Shown one piece after another: positions 43,631 through 54,185 of a stretch of 64,000 nucleotides of DNA (position 1 is the first letter of the stretch; each line of letters opens with the position of its first letter). Under the pieces are notes generated by a model. The model saw only the letters and a program-made list of their open reading frames with translations. It did not search any database and was not told where the DNA came from. The translations under genes and the position numbers were made by a program. The DNA is from Muricomes sp049840515. GTDB lineage: Bacteria > Bacillota > Clostridia > Lachnospirales > Lachnospiraceae. Where the stretch lies: positions 43,829 through 107,828 of the forward strand of contig JASGKW010000026.1 in assembly GCA_049840515.1 (NCBI GenBank). Direction: 5' to 3'.

Positions 43631-45114
43631 TTGAGCGAAAAAATATTATTGGAAATGCACCATGTACATAAACGTTTTGCCGGAGTTCACGCATTGAATG
43701 ATGTCAGCTTTGAATTACAGGCGGGCGAAGTTCATGCTCTCCTTGGAGAAAACGGAGCCGGAAAATCTACACTGATTAAGGTGCTTGGAGGTATATACCA
43801 GGCAGATGAAGGTGAGATTATTATTGACGGCGATAAAGTGGAAATCAAGGGTGTAGAGGACGCTAAGAAAAACGGAATTGCAATTATTCATCAGGAGCTT
43901 GTACTGGTATCACATATGACCGTAGCGGAAAATATCTTTCTCGGACGTGAGTTCGGGAAAGGTATTTTAGTAAATCGCAAAAAAATGAATGATGAGGCTC
44001 AAAAGCTTTTGAATGAAAATCAGGTAAATGTACGAGCAGACGCGCTGGTTGGAAGCCTGACAATTGCACAGCAGCAGATGGTTGAGATTGTAAAGGCAAT
44101 TTCCCACAACTCAAAAATCCTTGTTATGGATGAACCAACTTCTTCTATTGCGGATAAGGAAGTAGAATTTCTCTTTGAAACTATGAGGAAGCTTACCAAA
44201 CGAGGAGTAGGAATCATTTATATTTCCCATAAGATGAGTGAACTGGAGCAGATTTGTGACAGAGTCACGGTTATGCGTGACGGTACATATGTGGGAACTG
44301 AAATCGTAAAAAATACAACAAAAGATAAACTGATTGCCATGATGGTGGGAAGAGACTGGAGAACTACTATACAAGAGATTATCAGGAACCCGGTGAGGAA
44401 GTGCTCCGCTGCGAGCATATTTCTGATGGAAATATGGTGAAGGATGTAAGCTTTCATCTGAAAAAGGGAGAAATCATCGGTTTTGCAGGTCTGGTGGGAG
44501 CCGGACGAAGTGAGACGATGAAAGCAATTTTTGGCCTGGCCAGGGATGTGTCAGGAGATATAATGATAAATGGGAAGAAAGTGAAAGTATCTTCTCCCGT
44601 TGAGGCTATGAAACATGGGCTGGCGCTTGTGCCGGAGGACAGAAAGCAGGAAGGCCTCTATAAAGTACAAAGCGTCCGGTTTAATATGACCATTGAAGTG
44701 CTGAATCAGTTTATGAAAGGCATCTCAGTGGATGATAAAAAAGAGATAGAAATGACCCAGAGATACATTGACATGATGTCTACGAAAACACCTACCCAGT
44801 TGCAGAAAATAGGGAATCTTTCTGGCGGAAACCAGCAGAAAGTAATCATAGGCAGATGGCTTGCGACCAACCCCGATGTGCTGATTTTGGACGAGCCTAC
44901 ACGAGGTGTGGACGTAGGTGCAAAATCAGAGATTTATGTCATCATGAATGAGTTGGTAAAACAAGGGGTATCAATTATTATGGTTTCTTCGGAATTGCCG
45001 GAGATTATCAATATGAGTGACCGCGTTTACGTGATGGCTGAGGGCCGGGTGACTGGATGTCTGAATCACGACGAAGTAACTCAGGAAGCTGTTATGCAGT
45101 TGGCAGCACATTAG
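43631..45114 (+). CDS. Sugar ABC transporter ATPase (RbsA-like), frameshifted
   Basis: About 495 residues with two ATPase domains. The first has GENGAGKSTL, LTIAQQQMVEIVKA and ILVMDEPTSSI; the second, GLVGAGRSE, LSGGNQQKVIIGRWL and VLILDEPTRGVDVG. The degenerate second Walker A and the duplicated layout are those of RbsA/XylG/MglA. One base is missing near 44357, probably a C: with it the text reads GRDLENYYTRDYQEPG and joins the two halves. TTG start at 43631. Confidence 0.9.
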
Positions 45115-45142
45115 AGTTTATTGAGAAGGAGGAAGAATCATT

Positions 45143-46135
45143 ATGGCTCAAATTAAGAAGAAAAAGTCAGAGCTGCCTGCGAGCAATAGCAAAGGAGTTA
45201 TGTTTTTAAGGGAAAATCTGGGAATCATTATCGCACTTGCAATACTGTGTGTAATGTTGTCAGTTTTGCCGGCGACAAGCGGTTCGTTTTTATCATCACA
45301 GAATATATTTAATGTTTTGAGGCAGATTTCCACAAACATGTTGATTGCCTGTGCCATGACAATGGTTATCATACTGGGCGGAATTGACTTGTCTGTGGGG
45401 TCTATCATAGCATTGTCTGGTGTTATAGCGGCAGGCTGTGTGTCAAGATATCATCTTCCAATCGTGGTGGCTCTGCTGGCAGGTGTGCTGGTAGGTACTG
45501 CAATTGGAGTCTTCAATGGATTTGTTATCAGCAGAACAACCATCCCGCCGTTTATTGTGACACTGGCTACCATGAACATTGCAAGAGGACTTGCAAAGGT
45601 ATATACAGGCGGTTCTCCGGTCCGGGTTATGTCAAAAGAATGGCAGTTTATCGGCGGAGGTTATGTGGGATTTATACCGGTGCCGGTTATTATCATGCTG
45701 CTTGCGGTCATAGTGACGGCACTGCTGATGAATAAGACCAAGATGGGACGTCATATTTACGCCGTAGGCGGAAATGCACAGGCGGCAGTATTTTCTGGTA
45801 TCCGGGTGTCAACAGTGAAGTTTACTGTCCATGTCTATGCTGGTATCATGGCTGGTATTGCGGGGATTATACTGGCATCAAGAATGTATTCAGGACAGCC
45901 CACAGCCGGAGAAGGCGCAGAGATGGATGCCATCGCAGCGGTAGTTGTAGGCGGAACTTCTATGGCGGGCGGAGCCGGTAAAATAGGGGGCACCATTATC
46001 GGTGCGCTTATCATCGGTGTGCTGAATAATGGATTGAATTTGATGAATGTCAATTCATTCTGGCAGGACGTAGTTAAGGGAGCAGTTATCTTGCTGGCAG
46101 TATTTATTGACTATATCCGAAATAAAAATGCATAA
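45143..46135 (+). CDS. Sugar ABC transporter permease (RbsC-like)
   Basis: 330 residues, 8-10 membrane helices of the BPD_transp_2 family. Landmarks: MVIILGGIDLSVGSIIALSG, FVISRTTIPPFIVTLATMNIARG and GGTSMAGGAGKIGGTIIGALIIG, all conserved in RbsC/XylH/MglC. AGGAGG before the start. It is the last gene of the transporter operon, followed by a terminator. Confidence 0.95.
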   Translation: MAQIKKKKSELPASNSKGVMFLRENLGIIIALAILCVMLSVLPATSGSFLSSQNIFNVLRQISTNMLIACAMTMVIILGGIDLSVGSIIALSGVIAAGCVSRYHLPIVVALLAGVLVGTAIGVFNGFVISRTTIPPFIVTLATMNIARGLAKVYTGGSPVRVMSKEWQFIGGGYVGFIPVPVIIMLLAVIVTALLMNKTKMGRHIYAVGGNAQAAVFSGIRVSTVKFTVHVYAGIMAGIAGIILASRMYSGQPTAGEGAEMDAIAAVVVGGTSMAGGAGKIGGTIIGALIIGVLNNGLNLMNVNSFWQDVVKGAVILLAVFIDYIRNKNA

Positions 46136-46147
46136 TAGAACAGCTGG

Positions 46148-46182
46148 GAAGCTGCTGGACGGAATGTGCAGCGGCTTCTTTT
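46148..46182 (+). terminator. Terminator after the RbsC-like permease
   Basis: GAAGCTGCTG (46148-46157) pairs with CAGCGGCTTC (46169-46178), followed by TTTTG. Right after it, AACAGTTCAGCC (46192-46203) matches the end of the dispersed element at 23.5 kb. Confidence 0.7.
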
Positions 46183-46274
46183 GTATATCGCAACAGTTCA
46201 GCCGCTGAAAACTATGAAAAAACCTGGGAGTGTATTATAATAAATGATATCAAGAAGAAAGGTGGACTCAAAAG

Positions 46275-47214
46275 ATGAAAATCATAGCAAGGGCTATGAC
46301 CTGTATGCTTGGCTTAATATTGCTGGTGACAGCGGCAGGCTGTGAGAAGGAAAATACCAGACAGAAGCATATATTCGGAGCTACTTACATGACCCGGAAT
46401 AATCCATATTTTGATGTTTTAAATGCAGAGCTCCAGGAAGCTGTTGAATCCAACGGGGACAAGCTGATTGTGCGGAACCCTCTCCAGGATCAGAGCAAGC
46501 AGAACAAACAAATTCAGGATATGATTGATGAGGGCATAGAAGTTCTGTTTTTGAATCCGGTAGACCAAAAAGAAGTAAAACCTGCACTGAAAGCCTGCAA
46601 AGGCAGGTGTCGCAATTATCAATATCGACACTATGGTTGCGGACAGGCAGTATGTAATCGGTGCGGTGGAGACAGACCACTATCAGGCCGGACAGCTCTG
46701 TGCCGAAAATATGATGAAACAGATAAAGTCAGGAAAAATTATTATATTGAACAATCCCGGGCAATGGTCTATAAGTGAGAGAGTGCGGGGATTTTTGGAT
46801 ACAATTTCCCAAAAACCGGAATACGAGGTAATCAGGCAGGAGAACGGGGACGGGGAAATTGAGGTGGCCGCGGAGGTGGTTTCAAATATTGTCAGCGAGG
46901 AGCAGGAATTTGACGTTATTTTTGGGGGAAATGACCCCATGGCTTTAGGTGCCCTTGCAGCTTTGCAGAAGGCTGGAATTGAGGATGGAGTCCTGATTTA
47001 CGGGGTTGACGGCTCGCCGGACTTTAAATCCATGCTGCAGGAAAATTATGTGACCGGCACCAGCAGCCAGAGCCCGGAGACCATTGCAGGAGTTGCGGCG
47101 AAAATGGCGTACAGCTACCTTGAGGGAGAAAAAATAGAAAAATACGTAAAGATTCCAAGCACTCTGATAACCAGAGAGAATCTGGATGAATTTGATATAG
47201 ATGGGTGGCAGTAA
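46275..47214 (+). CDS. Second sugar-binding lipoprotein (RbsB-like), frameshifted
   Basis: About 312 residues. Lipoprotein signal ending VTAAGC, then FGATYMTRNNPYFDVLNAEL and VLFLNPVDQKEVKPAL. After a one-base break near 46600, which restores KACKAGVAIINIDTMVADRQ, it continues with GGNDPMALGALAAL and YGVDGSPDF. It is a paralogue of the RbsB-type protein at 42.6 kb. It sits next to a sensor kinase rather than a transporter, so it may present sugar to the kinase. Confidence 0.85.
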
Positions 47215-47215
47215 G

Positions 47216-48516
47216 ATGAAGAACAGATATATGCATTTTATACGAATACTGTTTCTTGGCATTAATGTATTTTCTGTGGCGGGTATTGCGGGTTTATTTA
47301 TTTTACGACCCTCAGAATCAGTACAGAGGACAATGCCAGGGAATTCATTGGGCAGGTGGCTGCAATTCCCAAATATCCACAGGCTATCTGTGGAATTTGC
47401 GGCTTTCTTCTGGCAGTTCTTATCGTGGATATGATTTTGCGGGAAAATAAATTTCAGGAGAACGGCAAGGGAATTACGGTGACTCTGGGGCTGGATTTTC
47501 TGTGCAGTCTGGGAATCATTTATATGCTGGATTTTAATTATAATGGTGTCCTGCTCCTTGTGGCGGCAAATGCCGTAGTCTACATTAAAGACAGAAGATG
47601 GACGTTTTTTATGCTTTCCGCCTCCGCCATGATTTTTCTGGTGGCAGATTATGAATTGATTTCAGTGACATATGACCTATATTCAGTGAGAAGCTATATT
47701 CAATATTACAGCGGAACCACGCAGCAATTTCTGCTGGGAGCCTATAATGTTCTGATATCCGCAAATATCTTAATTTTCATACTTTATTGTGTCAATATTA
47801 TTCTTTCTCAAAGCCGTGACATTGAGGAGGCTAAGAAGAGGTCGGAAAATCTTCAGACAGTCAATACACAGCTCAAGCAGTATAACCAGATGACAGAGAA
47901 GATGGCGGAGGCCAGGGAGCGCAACAGAATGGCGCGTGAAATACATGATACATTAGGTCACACACTGACAGGTATTTCTGCGGGGGTTGACGCCTGTGTT
48001 GCCATTATAGACGAAAATCCAGAGCAGACGAAAAAACAGCTGGAACTGGTTTCTAAAGCTGTGAGGGGCGGGATTCAGGATGTGCGGCGCTCAGTTTCCG
48101 AATTGAGGGCGGATGCCCTGGAGAGATTTCAGCTGGAACAGGCCATACAGGATATGATTTCACAGATTAATTCTCTGGCAGGGGTGCAGGTATATTTTAA
48201 GTCAAATTTAAGTCCCCTGAAGTTCAGCGAAGATGAGGAAAACGTCATTTACCGTATTATCCAGGAGGGAATTACCAACGCCATCCGGCATGGCCATGCA
48301 GACTGTATCTGGGTTGACGCCCAGAAAGAAGATGGAATCCTGAAACTGAAAATTAAAGATAACGGAATCGGATGTAAAGAAATGAAGAAAGGATTTGGAA
48401 CCAAGCATATGAAAGAGCGGGTGAACATGCTTGGAGGTACCATATCTTTTTCGGGAGAAAATGGTTTTTTGATTGATGCACAGATACCGATAAGATGGGG
48501 GGAAGAATATGATTAA
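47216..48516 (+). CDS. Membrane sensor histidine kinase (HisKA_3), frameshifted near start
   Basis: About 433 residues. Several N-terminal membrane helices (the start MKNRYMHFIRILFLG, then helices to about residue 200), a coiled linker, a HisKA_3 phosphoacceptor site EIHDTLGHTLTGI, and an ATPase domain with EGITNAIRHGHA (N box) and DNGIGC. One T is missing near 47301, which would join GLFIYFTTLRISTEDN; an internal start at 47356 otherwise gives a shorter protein. It overlaps the response regulator gene by eight bases. Confidence 0.85.
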
Positions 48517-49184
48517 AGTGCTCATAGCAGATGATCAGGAATTGATACGGCAAAGTCTGGAAATTGTCTTAAACAGCAAGAAGGATATCGAGGTCTGCGG
48601 TGTTGCGGCGGATGGGCAGGAGGCCATGCAGTGCATAAGAAAGAATAAACCGGATATTGTGCTGATGGATGTCCGTATGCCTAAGATGGACGGAGTATCC
48701 TGCACAAAGATTATTAAGGACATATATCCCCAGATAAAAATTATCATTCTGACCACATTTGATGATGATGAATATGTGTACAACGCATTGAAATACGGAG
48801 CTAGCGGATATCTGCTGAAAGGTGTATCCATGGATGAACTGTGTGAGGCCATAAGAACAGTTCACAGCGGGCGGGCGATGATTAACCCGGACATAGCGAC
48901 TAAAGTGTTGAAGCTGTTTTCGCAGATGGCACAGACAAACTATACAATTCCTGTTGAGGAAAAAAGTATACAATCCCTCACAAAAACAGAGTGGAAGCTT
49001 ATTTTTCAGGTGCAGAAGGGGGCAAGCAACAAGGAAATTGCAGATGTCTTAAATCTTTCTGAAGATTACCATCCGGAATTACCTGAGTGCCATTTTAAAT
49101 AAACTGAATCTTCGGGACAGAACTCAGCTTGCAATCTGGGCGGTTCAGACAGGTGTGCATTATAATAAAGGTGAGGAGATATAG
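48509..49184 (+). CDS. NarL/FixJ-type response regulator, frameshifted near end
   Basis: About 224 residues. Receiver domain with DDQ, phospho-acceptor VLMDVRMPKMDG and switch Lys in LLKGV; LuxR-type HTH with ASNKEIADVLNLSE. One extra base near 49063 breaks the recognition helix: without it the text reads EDTIRNYLSAILNKLNLRDRTQLAIWA and ends at the TAG at 49184, seven codons beyond that. Partner of the preceding kinase; likely controls the neighbouring sugar genes. Confidence 0.88.
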
Positions 49185-49187
49185 GCT

Positions 49188-50315
49188 TTGAAAGGACGAT
49201 GGAGGAAACTGATTCCGGTGAGTGTCATATTGCTTGGGATTGTAGGAGTTACAATATTCTGGAGCACAAACGAAAGAAAGACAACCCTGGAATTTGGAAT
49301 GTTTACAGGGAGCAACTGGGGTGTGGAAAATGCGGATGCATTTGTGATAATTGACAGGGCAATTGCGCGTTTTGAGGAGGAACATCCTGATGTAAAAGTG
49401 GAGTACACATCGGGCATTGACAGGGAGGATTATTCGGAATGGTGTGCAGATAAACTTTTGCGGGGTGACATGCCGGATATATTCATGGTGCTGGATGAGG
49501 ATTTCAACAGATATGTGTCATTGGATGTTCTGGAGAATCTGGACCCTTATATGGAAGATGACCCTGAATTCCAAAGGTCCGAGTTTTTTACAAAGGCCTT
49601 GGAGATTGGGCAGGGGATAGGCGGTGAGAAAGCGCAGTATGCCCTTCCCTATGAGGTGGTGCCCACGATGATGTTTGTGAATAAGACATTGCTGGAAAAA
49701 GAGGGAATACAGATGCCCAGCAAAGATTGGAGTGGGAAGACTTCTATGATATCTGCCAGAAGGTGACCAAGGATACGGACGGTGACGGGAGGCTGGACCA
49801 GTTTGGAACATATAACTATACCTGGCTGGATGCAATGTACACAAGCGGAGGAACCGCTTTTGACAGCAAAAACATGACGGTGGACTTTACCAATGTGGGG
49901 GTAGTCGAGTCCGTAAAGTTTATGAAAAAGCTGAACCAGCTCTACGGGGGAGAAAGTGTGACTCAGGAAGATTTCGATGCAGGAAAGGTGGCTTTCATGC
50001 CGTTGAATTTTGCAGAGTACAGAACTTATAAGACATACCCGTATAAGATTAAAAAGTATACAAATTTTCAGTGGGACTGCACTCACATTCCCCGGAATCG
50101 TATCCGGGCAGAATGTATCAAAAGTGGATGCACTTGTTTTGGGAATCAATAAAGATTCCAGGAAAAAGGCACTGGCGTGGGAGTTTTTAAGTGAACTGAC
50201 TATGGACAAAGAGAGCCAGATGGATATATTCCGCTACTCTCAGGGGGTATCCAGTCTAAAACCAGTGGCGGCATCCAAGGAAGCAGAAGAGATTATACAG
50301 GGAGAAATGATTCCG
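49188..50315 (+). CDS. Family 1 extracellular solute-binding protein, frameshifted and cut by the join
   Basis: TTG start at 49188. An N-terminal membrane anchor (VSVILLGIVGVTIFW) is followed by LEFGMFTGSNWG and FEEEHPDVKVEYTSGI, the pattern of SBP_bac_1 (maltose/UgpB-like) proteins. Two one-base breaks, near 49733 (a missing G; KDWEWEDFYD) and near 50082, split it into three frames. Similarity continues to QGEMIPRS at the join, after which the DNA is myxobacterial. The C-terminus is therefore lost. Position after a two-component pair suggests a sensing rather than transport role. Confidence 0.8.
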
Positions 50316-50326
50316 AGGTCAATCTC
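50308..50326. other. Join between Firmicute and myxobacterial DNA
   Basis: Within about 20 bases, composition, codon use and gene families change. The left side ends inside a solute-binding gene, and the right side begins inside the 3' end of another gene. No repeat, att site or transposon end is visible at the join. Confidence 0.85.
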
Positions 50327-50378
50327 CGCGAGCGCGCCCGCGCGCCCATCGAGCGCATGCTCGAACTTTCGAAGTAGA
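50316..50378 (+). CDS. Quinolinate synthase-like C-terminus (partial)
   Basis: The frame reads VNLRERARAPIERMLELSK and stops at 50376-50378. Quinolinate synthase (NadA) commonly ends with a segment of this kind (R..A..PI.RML.L). Too little remains for certainty; it begins at the join with the Firmicute DNA. Confidence 0.4.
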
Positions 50379-50491
50379 CCGTCTCACCGCGAGACGCGTC
50401 GACTTCCTGCCTTCCTCGGGAACGATCCCGCGACGGTTCTCGTCGGAGTGAAGGAGAGCGGAAGGTCCGTTCTCCCCACCCGAAAGGTCCC

Positions 50492-51364
50492 ATGAACGCT
50501 CCGAAATCGCCGTCCTCGCTCAATCGCCGCGACTCGCTCAAACACCTCGGCCTCTTCGGGAGCGGCCTCGTGCTGTGGGCTTGTGGAGGCACGAGCGGAA
50601 CGAATGCGGACGGGCTCGGCGGAGGCGGCGCTTCGACTGGGGGAGTCGGATCTTCGTCGGGAGGAACTTCGGCGACCGGAGGAGCCAACGCCGGCGGCGC
50701 CACGGGCTCCGCAACCGAGTGGGCTTCGGGCGGCACCGTTTCGATGACGGGAGACTACGCGAATCCGTTCTCGAGTCCGGTGAGCTCGTGCGCCGTTTTC
50801 GATTCGACGACGGAAGGTCCCTGCACCGAGGCCGCCGATCAAGTACGCGTCAACATCAGCGAGGGCTACTCGGGCCTCCCGATGCGCATCGCCCTCCTCA
50901 TCGTCGATGCTTCGTGCGCCCCCATCGTCGGCGCCAAGGTAAAGATCTGGCACACGCAGCGGACCGGGAGCTACTCGGGCGACACGCCGAACAACGGCAT
51001 GTGCCTCAAGGACCAAGCCGACTCCTCCAAGCACTATTTCCGCGGCGCGCAGACGACCAACGAGGAGGGCCGCGTCAACTTCGATAGCTGTTTCCCAGGC
51101 TGGTACTCCGGGCGAGCGATCCACATCCATTTCACGGTCTCGCTCGACGGAAAAGCCTTCACGTCCCAGCTCTTCTTCGCTCAAGACCTCATCGACGAGA
51201 TCTTCACGTCGCACCCCGACTACTCGAACTTCGGAACGCCCGACACCCCGAACTCCACGGACAACATCATCGGCGGCAAAACCCTCGATCCGTTTCTCTT
51301 CGACACGAAGAGGCTCGACGACGGCGCGCTCCTCGCCGCCAAAGTGATCACGGTCGCGCTCTAA
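50492..51364 (+). CDS. Intradiol ring-cleavage dioxygenase-like lipoprotein
   Basis: 290 residues. The N-terminus has a twin-arginine-like NRRDSLKHLGLFGSGL and a lipobox-like VLWAC. A Gly/Ser/Ala/Thr-rich spacer (about residues 32-80) leads to an intradiol dioxygenase fold: EGPCTEAADQVRVNI, GAKVKIWHTQRTGSYSG, FDSCFPGWYSGRAIHIHF. The Tyr and two His there are likely iron ligands. Related secreted proteins occur in myxobacteria and fungi; whether it opens catechol-like rings is unproven. Start ATG at 50492 after GAAAGG. Confidence 0.8.
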   Translation: MNAPKSPSSLNRRDSLKHLGLFGSGLVLWACGGTSGTNADGLGGGGASTGGVGSSSGGTSATGGANAGGATGSATEWASGGTVSMTGDYANPFSSPVSSCAVFDSTTEGPCTEAADQVRVNISEGYSGLPMRIALLIVDASCAPIVGAKVKIWHTQRTGSYSGDTPNNGMCLKDQADSSKHYFRGAQTTNEEGRVNFDSCFPGWYSGRAIHIHFTVSLDGKAFTSQLFFAQDLIDEIFTSHPDYSNFGTPDTPNSTDNIIGGKTLDPFLFDTKRLDDGALLAAKVITVAL

Positions 51365-51732
51365 CTTCGGAGAAGCGATTTCGTGATCGCCTCGGCGACG
51401 TCGCGCGCGCCCTCCTCTTTCCGAAGTACCTCACCGAAACGCTTCGATCTCTCGAGGCTTCTTCGCGGAGCTTTGCGTAGCCCTGCGCTCGGCCGAGTCT
51501 TCGTAGCTTTTTAAGAGGGGTGCACCCGCAGCGGGGAAAGCCCGAGGCGCCGACCGCCTTCCGTGGAGTTCATCCGTGGAGTTCATCGACGGACTTCGTC
51601 GGTAGAGTTCATCGGCGCGAGGCTTCACCTCGGAGACGAAACGCCGGCCGCGATTTCGGCCGCGCCTTGGGCCCTCTTATCGTGCCCGGCGATCCCGTTT
51701 ATTCTGCCGCCCGTCCCAAGGACCTTTTCCCC
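51365..51732. other. Intergenic stretch without recognised features
   Basis: About 370 bases between two plus-strand genes. An open frame runs through part of it but has no codon-position pattern or family resemblance that I can see. GTGGAGTTCATC is repeated directly around 51563-51586, with a related GTAGAGTTCATC just after. Confidence 0.4.
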
Positions 51733-52110
51733 ATGATGCTCGTTCCTACTTACCTCGAGAAAAGTGCCATTCACGGTTTCGGCGTCTTCGCCAAAGAGCC
51801 CATCCCCCAAGGTGCGCGAGTTTGGGAGTTTCACCCGAAGCTCGACATCAAGTTCTCCCCGGAAGAGTTCGATGCGCTCCCGCCCTCGGTCAAAGAGGAA
51901 CTCGAGCATCACATGTACGAACCCGAAGAAGGCGGTCACTACTACTACGAAGCGACGATGGGGAAGTACATGAACCACTCACGCGAACCGAACGTCGATT
52001 TCTCGGCGGTCGGCTACGGAGTCGCGACGCGTGACATCCAGGGCGGCGAAGAGTTGACCTGCGATTACCGCGACTTCATGGCGAGTTGGGATCACATCCC
52101 CTACATCTGA
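51733..52110 (+). CDS. SET domain protein
   Basis: 125 residues, starting MMLVPTYLEKSAIHGFGVFA. The SET landmarks are complete: GFGVFAKEPIPQGARV, YMNHSREPNV (the NHS knot) and GGEELTCDYRDF. Such free-standing bacterial SET proteins are probable protein-lysine methyltransferases using S-adenosylmethionine; targets unknown. No other domain is present. Confidence 0.88.
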   Translation: MMLVPTYLEKSAIHGFGVFAKEPIPQGARVWEFHPKLDIKFSPEEFDALPPSVKEELEHHMYEPEEGGHYYYEATMGKYMNHSREPNVDFSAVGYGVATRDIQGGEELTCDYRDFMASWDHIPYI

Positions 52111-52169
52111 GCGCAGAGACGCTCTTGCGAGGAAAGAGGCCTTCGGAAAAACGAGGGCCCTCTTCGCGA

Positions 52170-54185
52170 TCAGTCTCGCTTTTTGCCGGGAAGACGGCCG
52201 AAGGCCTGCTTGGCGCGCGCCTCGAGCGTCCCGCAGGCGGGCGCCCCTAATCCTTCTTTTCTCCCGGATCCTGCGCGAATCGTAGCAGTGATAGCTCGCG
52301 TCCCACGCGCGCGCCTCGAGCTTCTTCGTTCCTTCGATGAAGCCCCAATTCTCGAAAGCACACGACCAGACCCCCGCACAGTTCGTCATCGGGAGAATGC
52401 GCGTAGGCCCGCTCTCGCGCAGGAGACTCTCTCCGACGAGTCGCGGACGGAATGCCGAGAGCTCGGGAGCGTCCCACGCCCCCATCAGATCGAGGATCGT
52501 CGCCGTCGAAATCAGGGTGAAAGCGGAAGACGTTCTTCTTCTTCCGGAGTTCTTCTTCTTCCTCGGGCGTCAGAGTGCCCGGCGGCGCGACGACGTAGGC
52601 CGGGACCTTCACCTCCTCGTCGAACATGCTGAAGGTGTGACCCATTTGGTAGTGTTCGCGGAAGGCTTCCCCGTGATCGCTCGTGACGACGAAGATCGTC
52701 CGACTTCCGTAGGAAGCCTTCTTGAGCGCTCCGAGGAGTCGCGCGAGGTGGGCGTCCTGTTGGTACACCGCGTTCTGATAGAAGTTCCGAAACGCCGCGT
52801 TGTCCTCGGGGGCTTTGCTCGTCGTCGAGGGCTGAAACGGCTTCGGCCCCGTCTCATCGACGAGGTAGGGGTAGTGACCGTTCGAGAGCTGAATCGTGAG
52901 GAAGAATGGCTCTTCGAGCGTTTCGACCTTCGGGATGAGGTAGTCCGCGAACTTCCCCTCCGGCGCCCCGAGATCGATGTCGGAAGCGGGATTGACCATC
53001 GTCGCGTGGACGAATTGTCCGACGCCGAGGTTCTGCACCCAGAGTCGGACGTTGCCGAACATCATGTTCTGGCTCGTCCAATAGGCCGTGTGGTACCCGG
53101 TCGCGCGCGCGTAATCGAAGAGAAGCGGCGCCGTGTGGAGAACGTCGCGCGACTCGTTCGGAGCCACTCCGGACCCAGAGCACCGCGAGCGAAATCGCCG
53201 TCGTCGAGTCGAGCGCGCGCATCTCGAGGAGCGGGATCCGCTCCGGGAAGAGCGCGTTCGTCGCCGCGGTCTTCTTGCAACCGGGATCGTACTCGGTGCA
53301 CGCCGCATCGGCGCGCACGCTCTCGAGGATCACGAAGACGACGTTGCGCGCGGGCACGTTCGCGCGCTGAATCCGAGCCACCGGCAGGCTCTGTCGCGCG
53401 CGCGGCCTGAGCTGATGACTTTGCTCGGTGAATCCCGCGAGGGTGCGCATCATGCCTCCCATCGCGTTCATGTAGAGCATGTCCGGTGTCGCGGGCTGTC
53501 GCTCGCGATGACGGAGCGGCAAAAACAGGCTCAGCGAAAAGACGGGAAGGAGGGCCAACCCCAAGATCGAACGGCCCCGCTCGCTCGGCGCGAGGAGCTT
53601 TCGCGAAGCGAGAACGAGCGCGCATCCGAGGAGGAAGAACGGCAATTTCTTGCGAAGGTAGTTCGGAAGGTCGGAGAGGAGCTGATTCAAGACGCTGTCG
53701 CCGAAGTCGGTCGCGAAGCGGGAAACATCCACGTTCAGGTAAGCGTCGAACTGCTCGAAGAAATACGCTTGGCCCCCGAGCGCAATCGTGAAGAAGAGGA
53801 GAAAAGAGCCGATCGCGATCTTCCCGAGAGCTCCGCGCGCCGTCGCTGCGGCGAGGAACGTCGCCCAAACGACGGCCCCTTCAATCACGCTCAACCCGTA
53901 GAAGAACCATTCCTCCGACGTGAATTCACCGAGGCGCGCTCTGCGCAAGGAGAGGTCGAGGAGAACCGCGCAAAGAGCGGGTAGGAGCAGAACGAGCGCT
54001 CCTCCTCGCTTTCCCTTCTCGAAGAAAGCGCCACGCGAAAAGGCGCGGCGCAGCCGCGCTTTGAGGAAGTCGTGAGAGTGCGGGTAGGGCGGGTTCAAGG
54101 TGACTAGGACGTCCGAACTTCGGCCCGGTGCCGAAGGGGCCGCGACGCTAGCAGAATCTTTTGGGGCCGCCCGTGGCCGAGTCAA
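52170..54185 (-). CDS. LTA-synthase-like membrane sulfatase, multiply frameshifted
   Basis: About 670 residues after repair. Five N-terminal membrane helices (about residues 45-230) are followed by an extracytoplasmic sulfatase/phosphoglycerol transferase domain: NVVFVILESVRADA (metal site), DSTTAIS (likely nucleophile), YHTAYWTSQNM, FLTIQLSNGHYPY and VVTSDHGEAF. Breaks occur near 53175 (extra G in TGGG), near 52490 (then MGAWDAPELSAFRPRLVGES) and near 52260. The frame finally stops at 52170 after FGRLPGKKRD. The family adds glycerol phosphate or phosphoethanolamine to envelope polymers. Confidence 0.8.

Noticed and set aside
50308..50326. Horizontal transfer of a genomic island as the explanation for the GC change
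   Set aside because: No integrase, tRNA target, direct repeats or transposon ends at the boundary, and a housekeeping-like gene end abuts a truncated transporter-type gene.
53133..53984. Long plus-strand frames opposite the sulfatase and LpoA-like genes
   Set aside because: High GC keeps antisense frames open; their translations are Arg/Glu-rich without any family pattern, while the minus strand shows clear domains.
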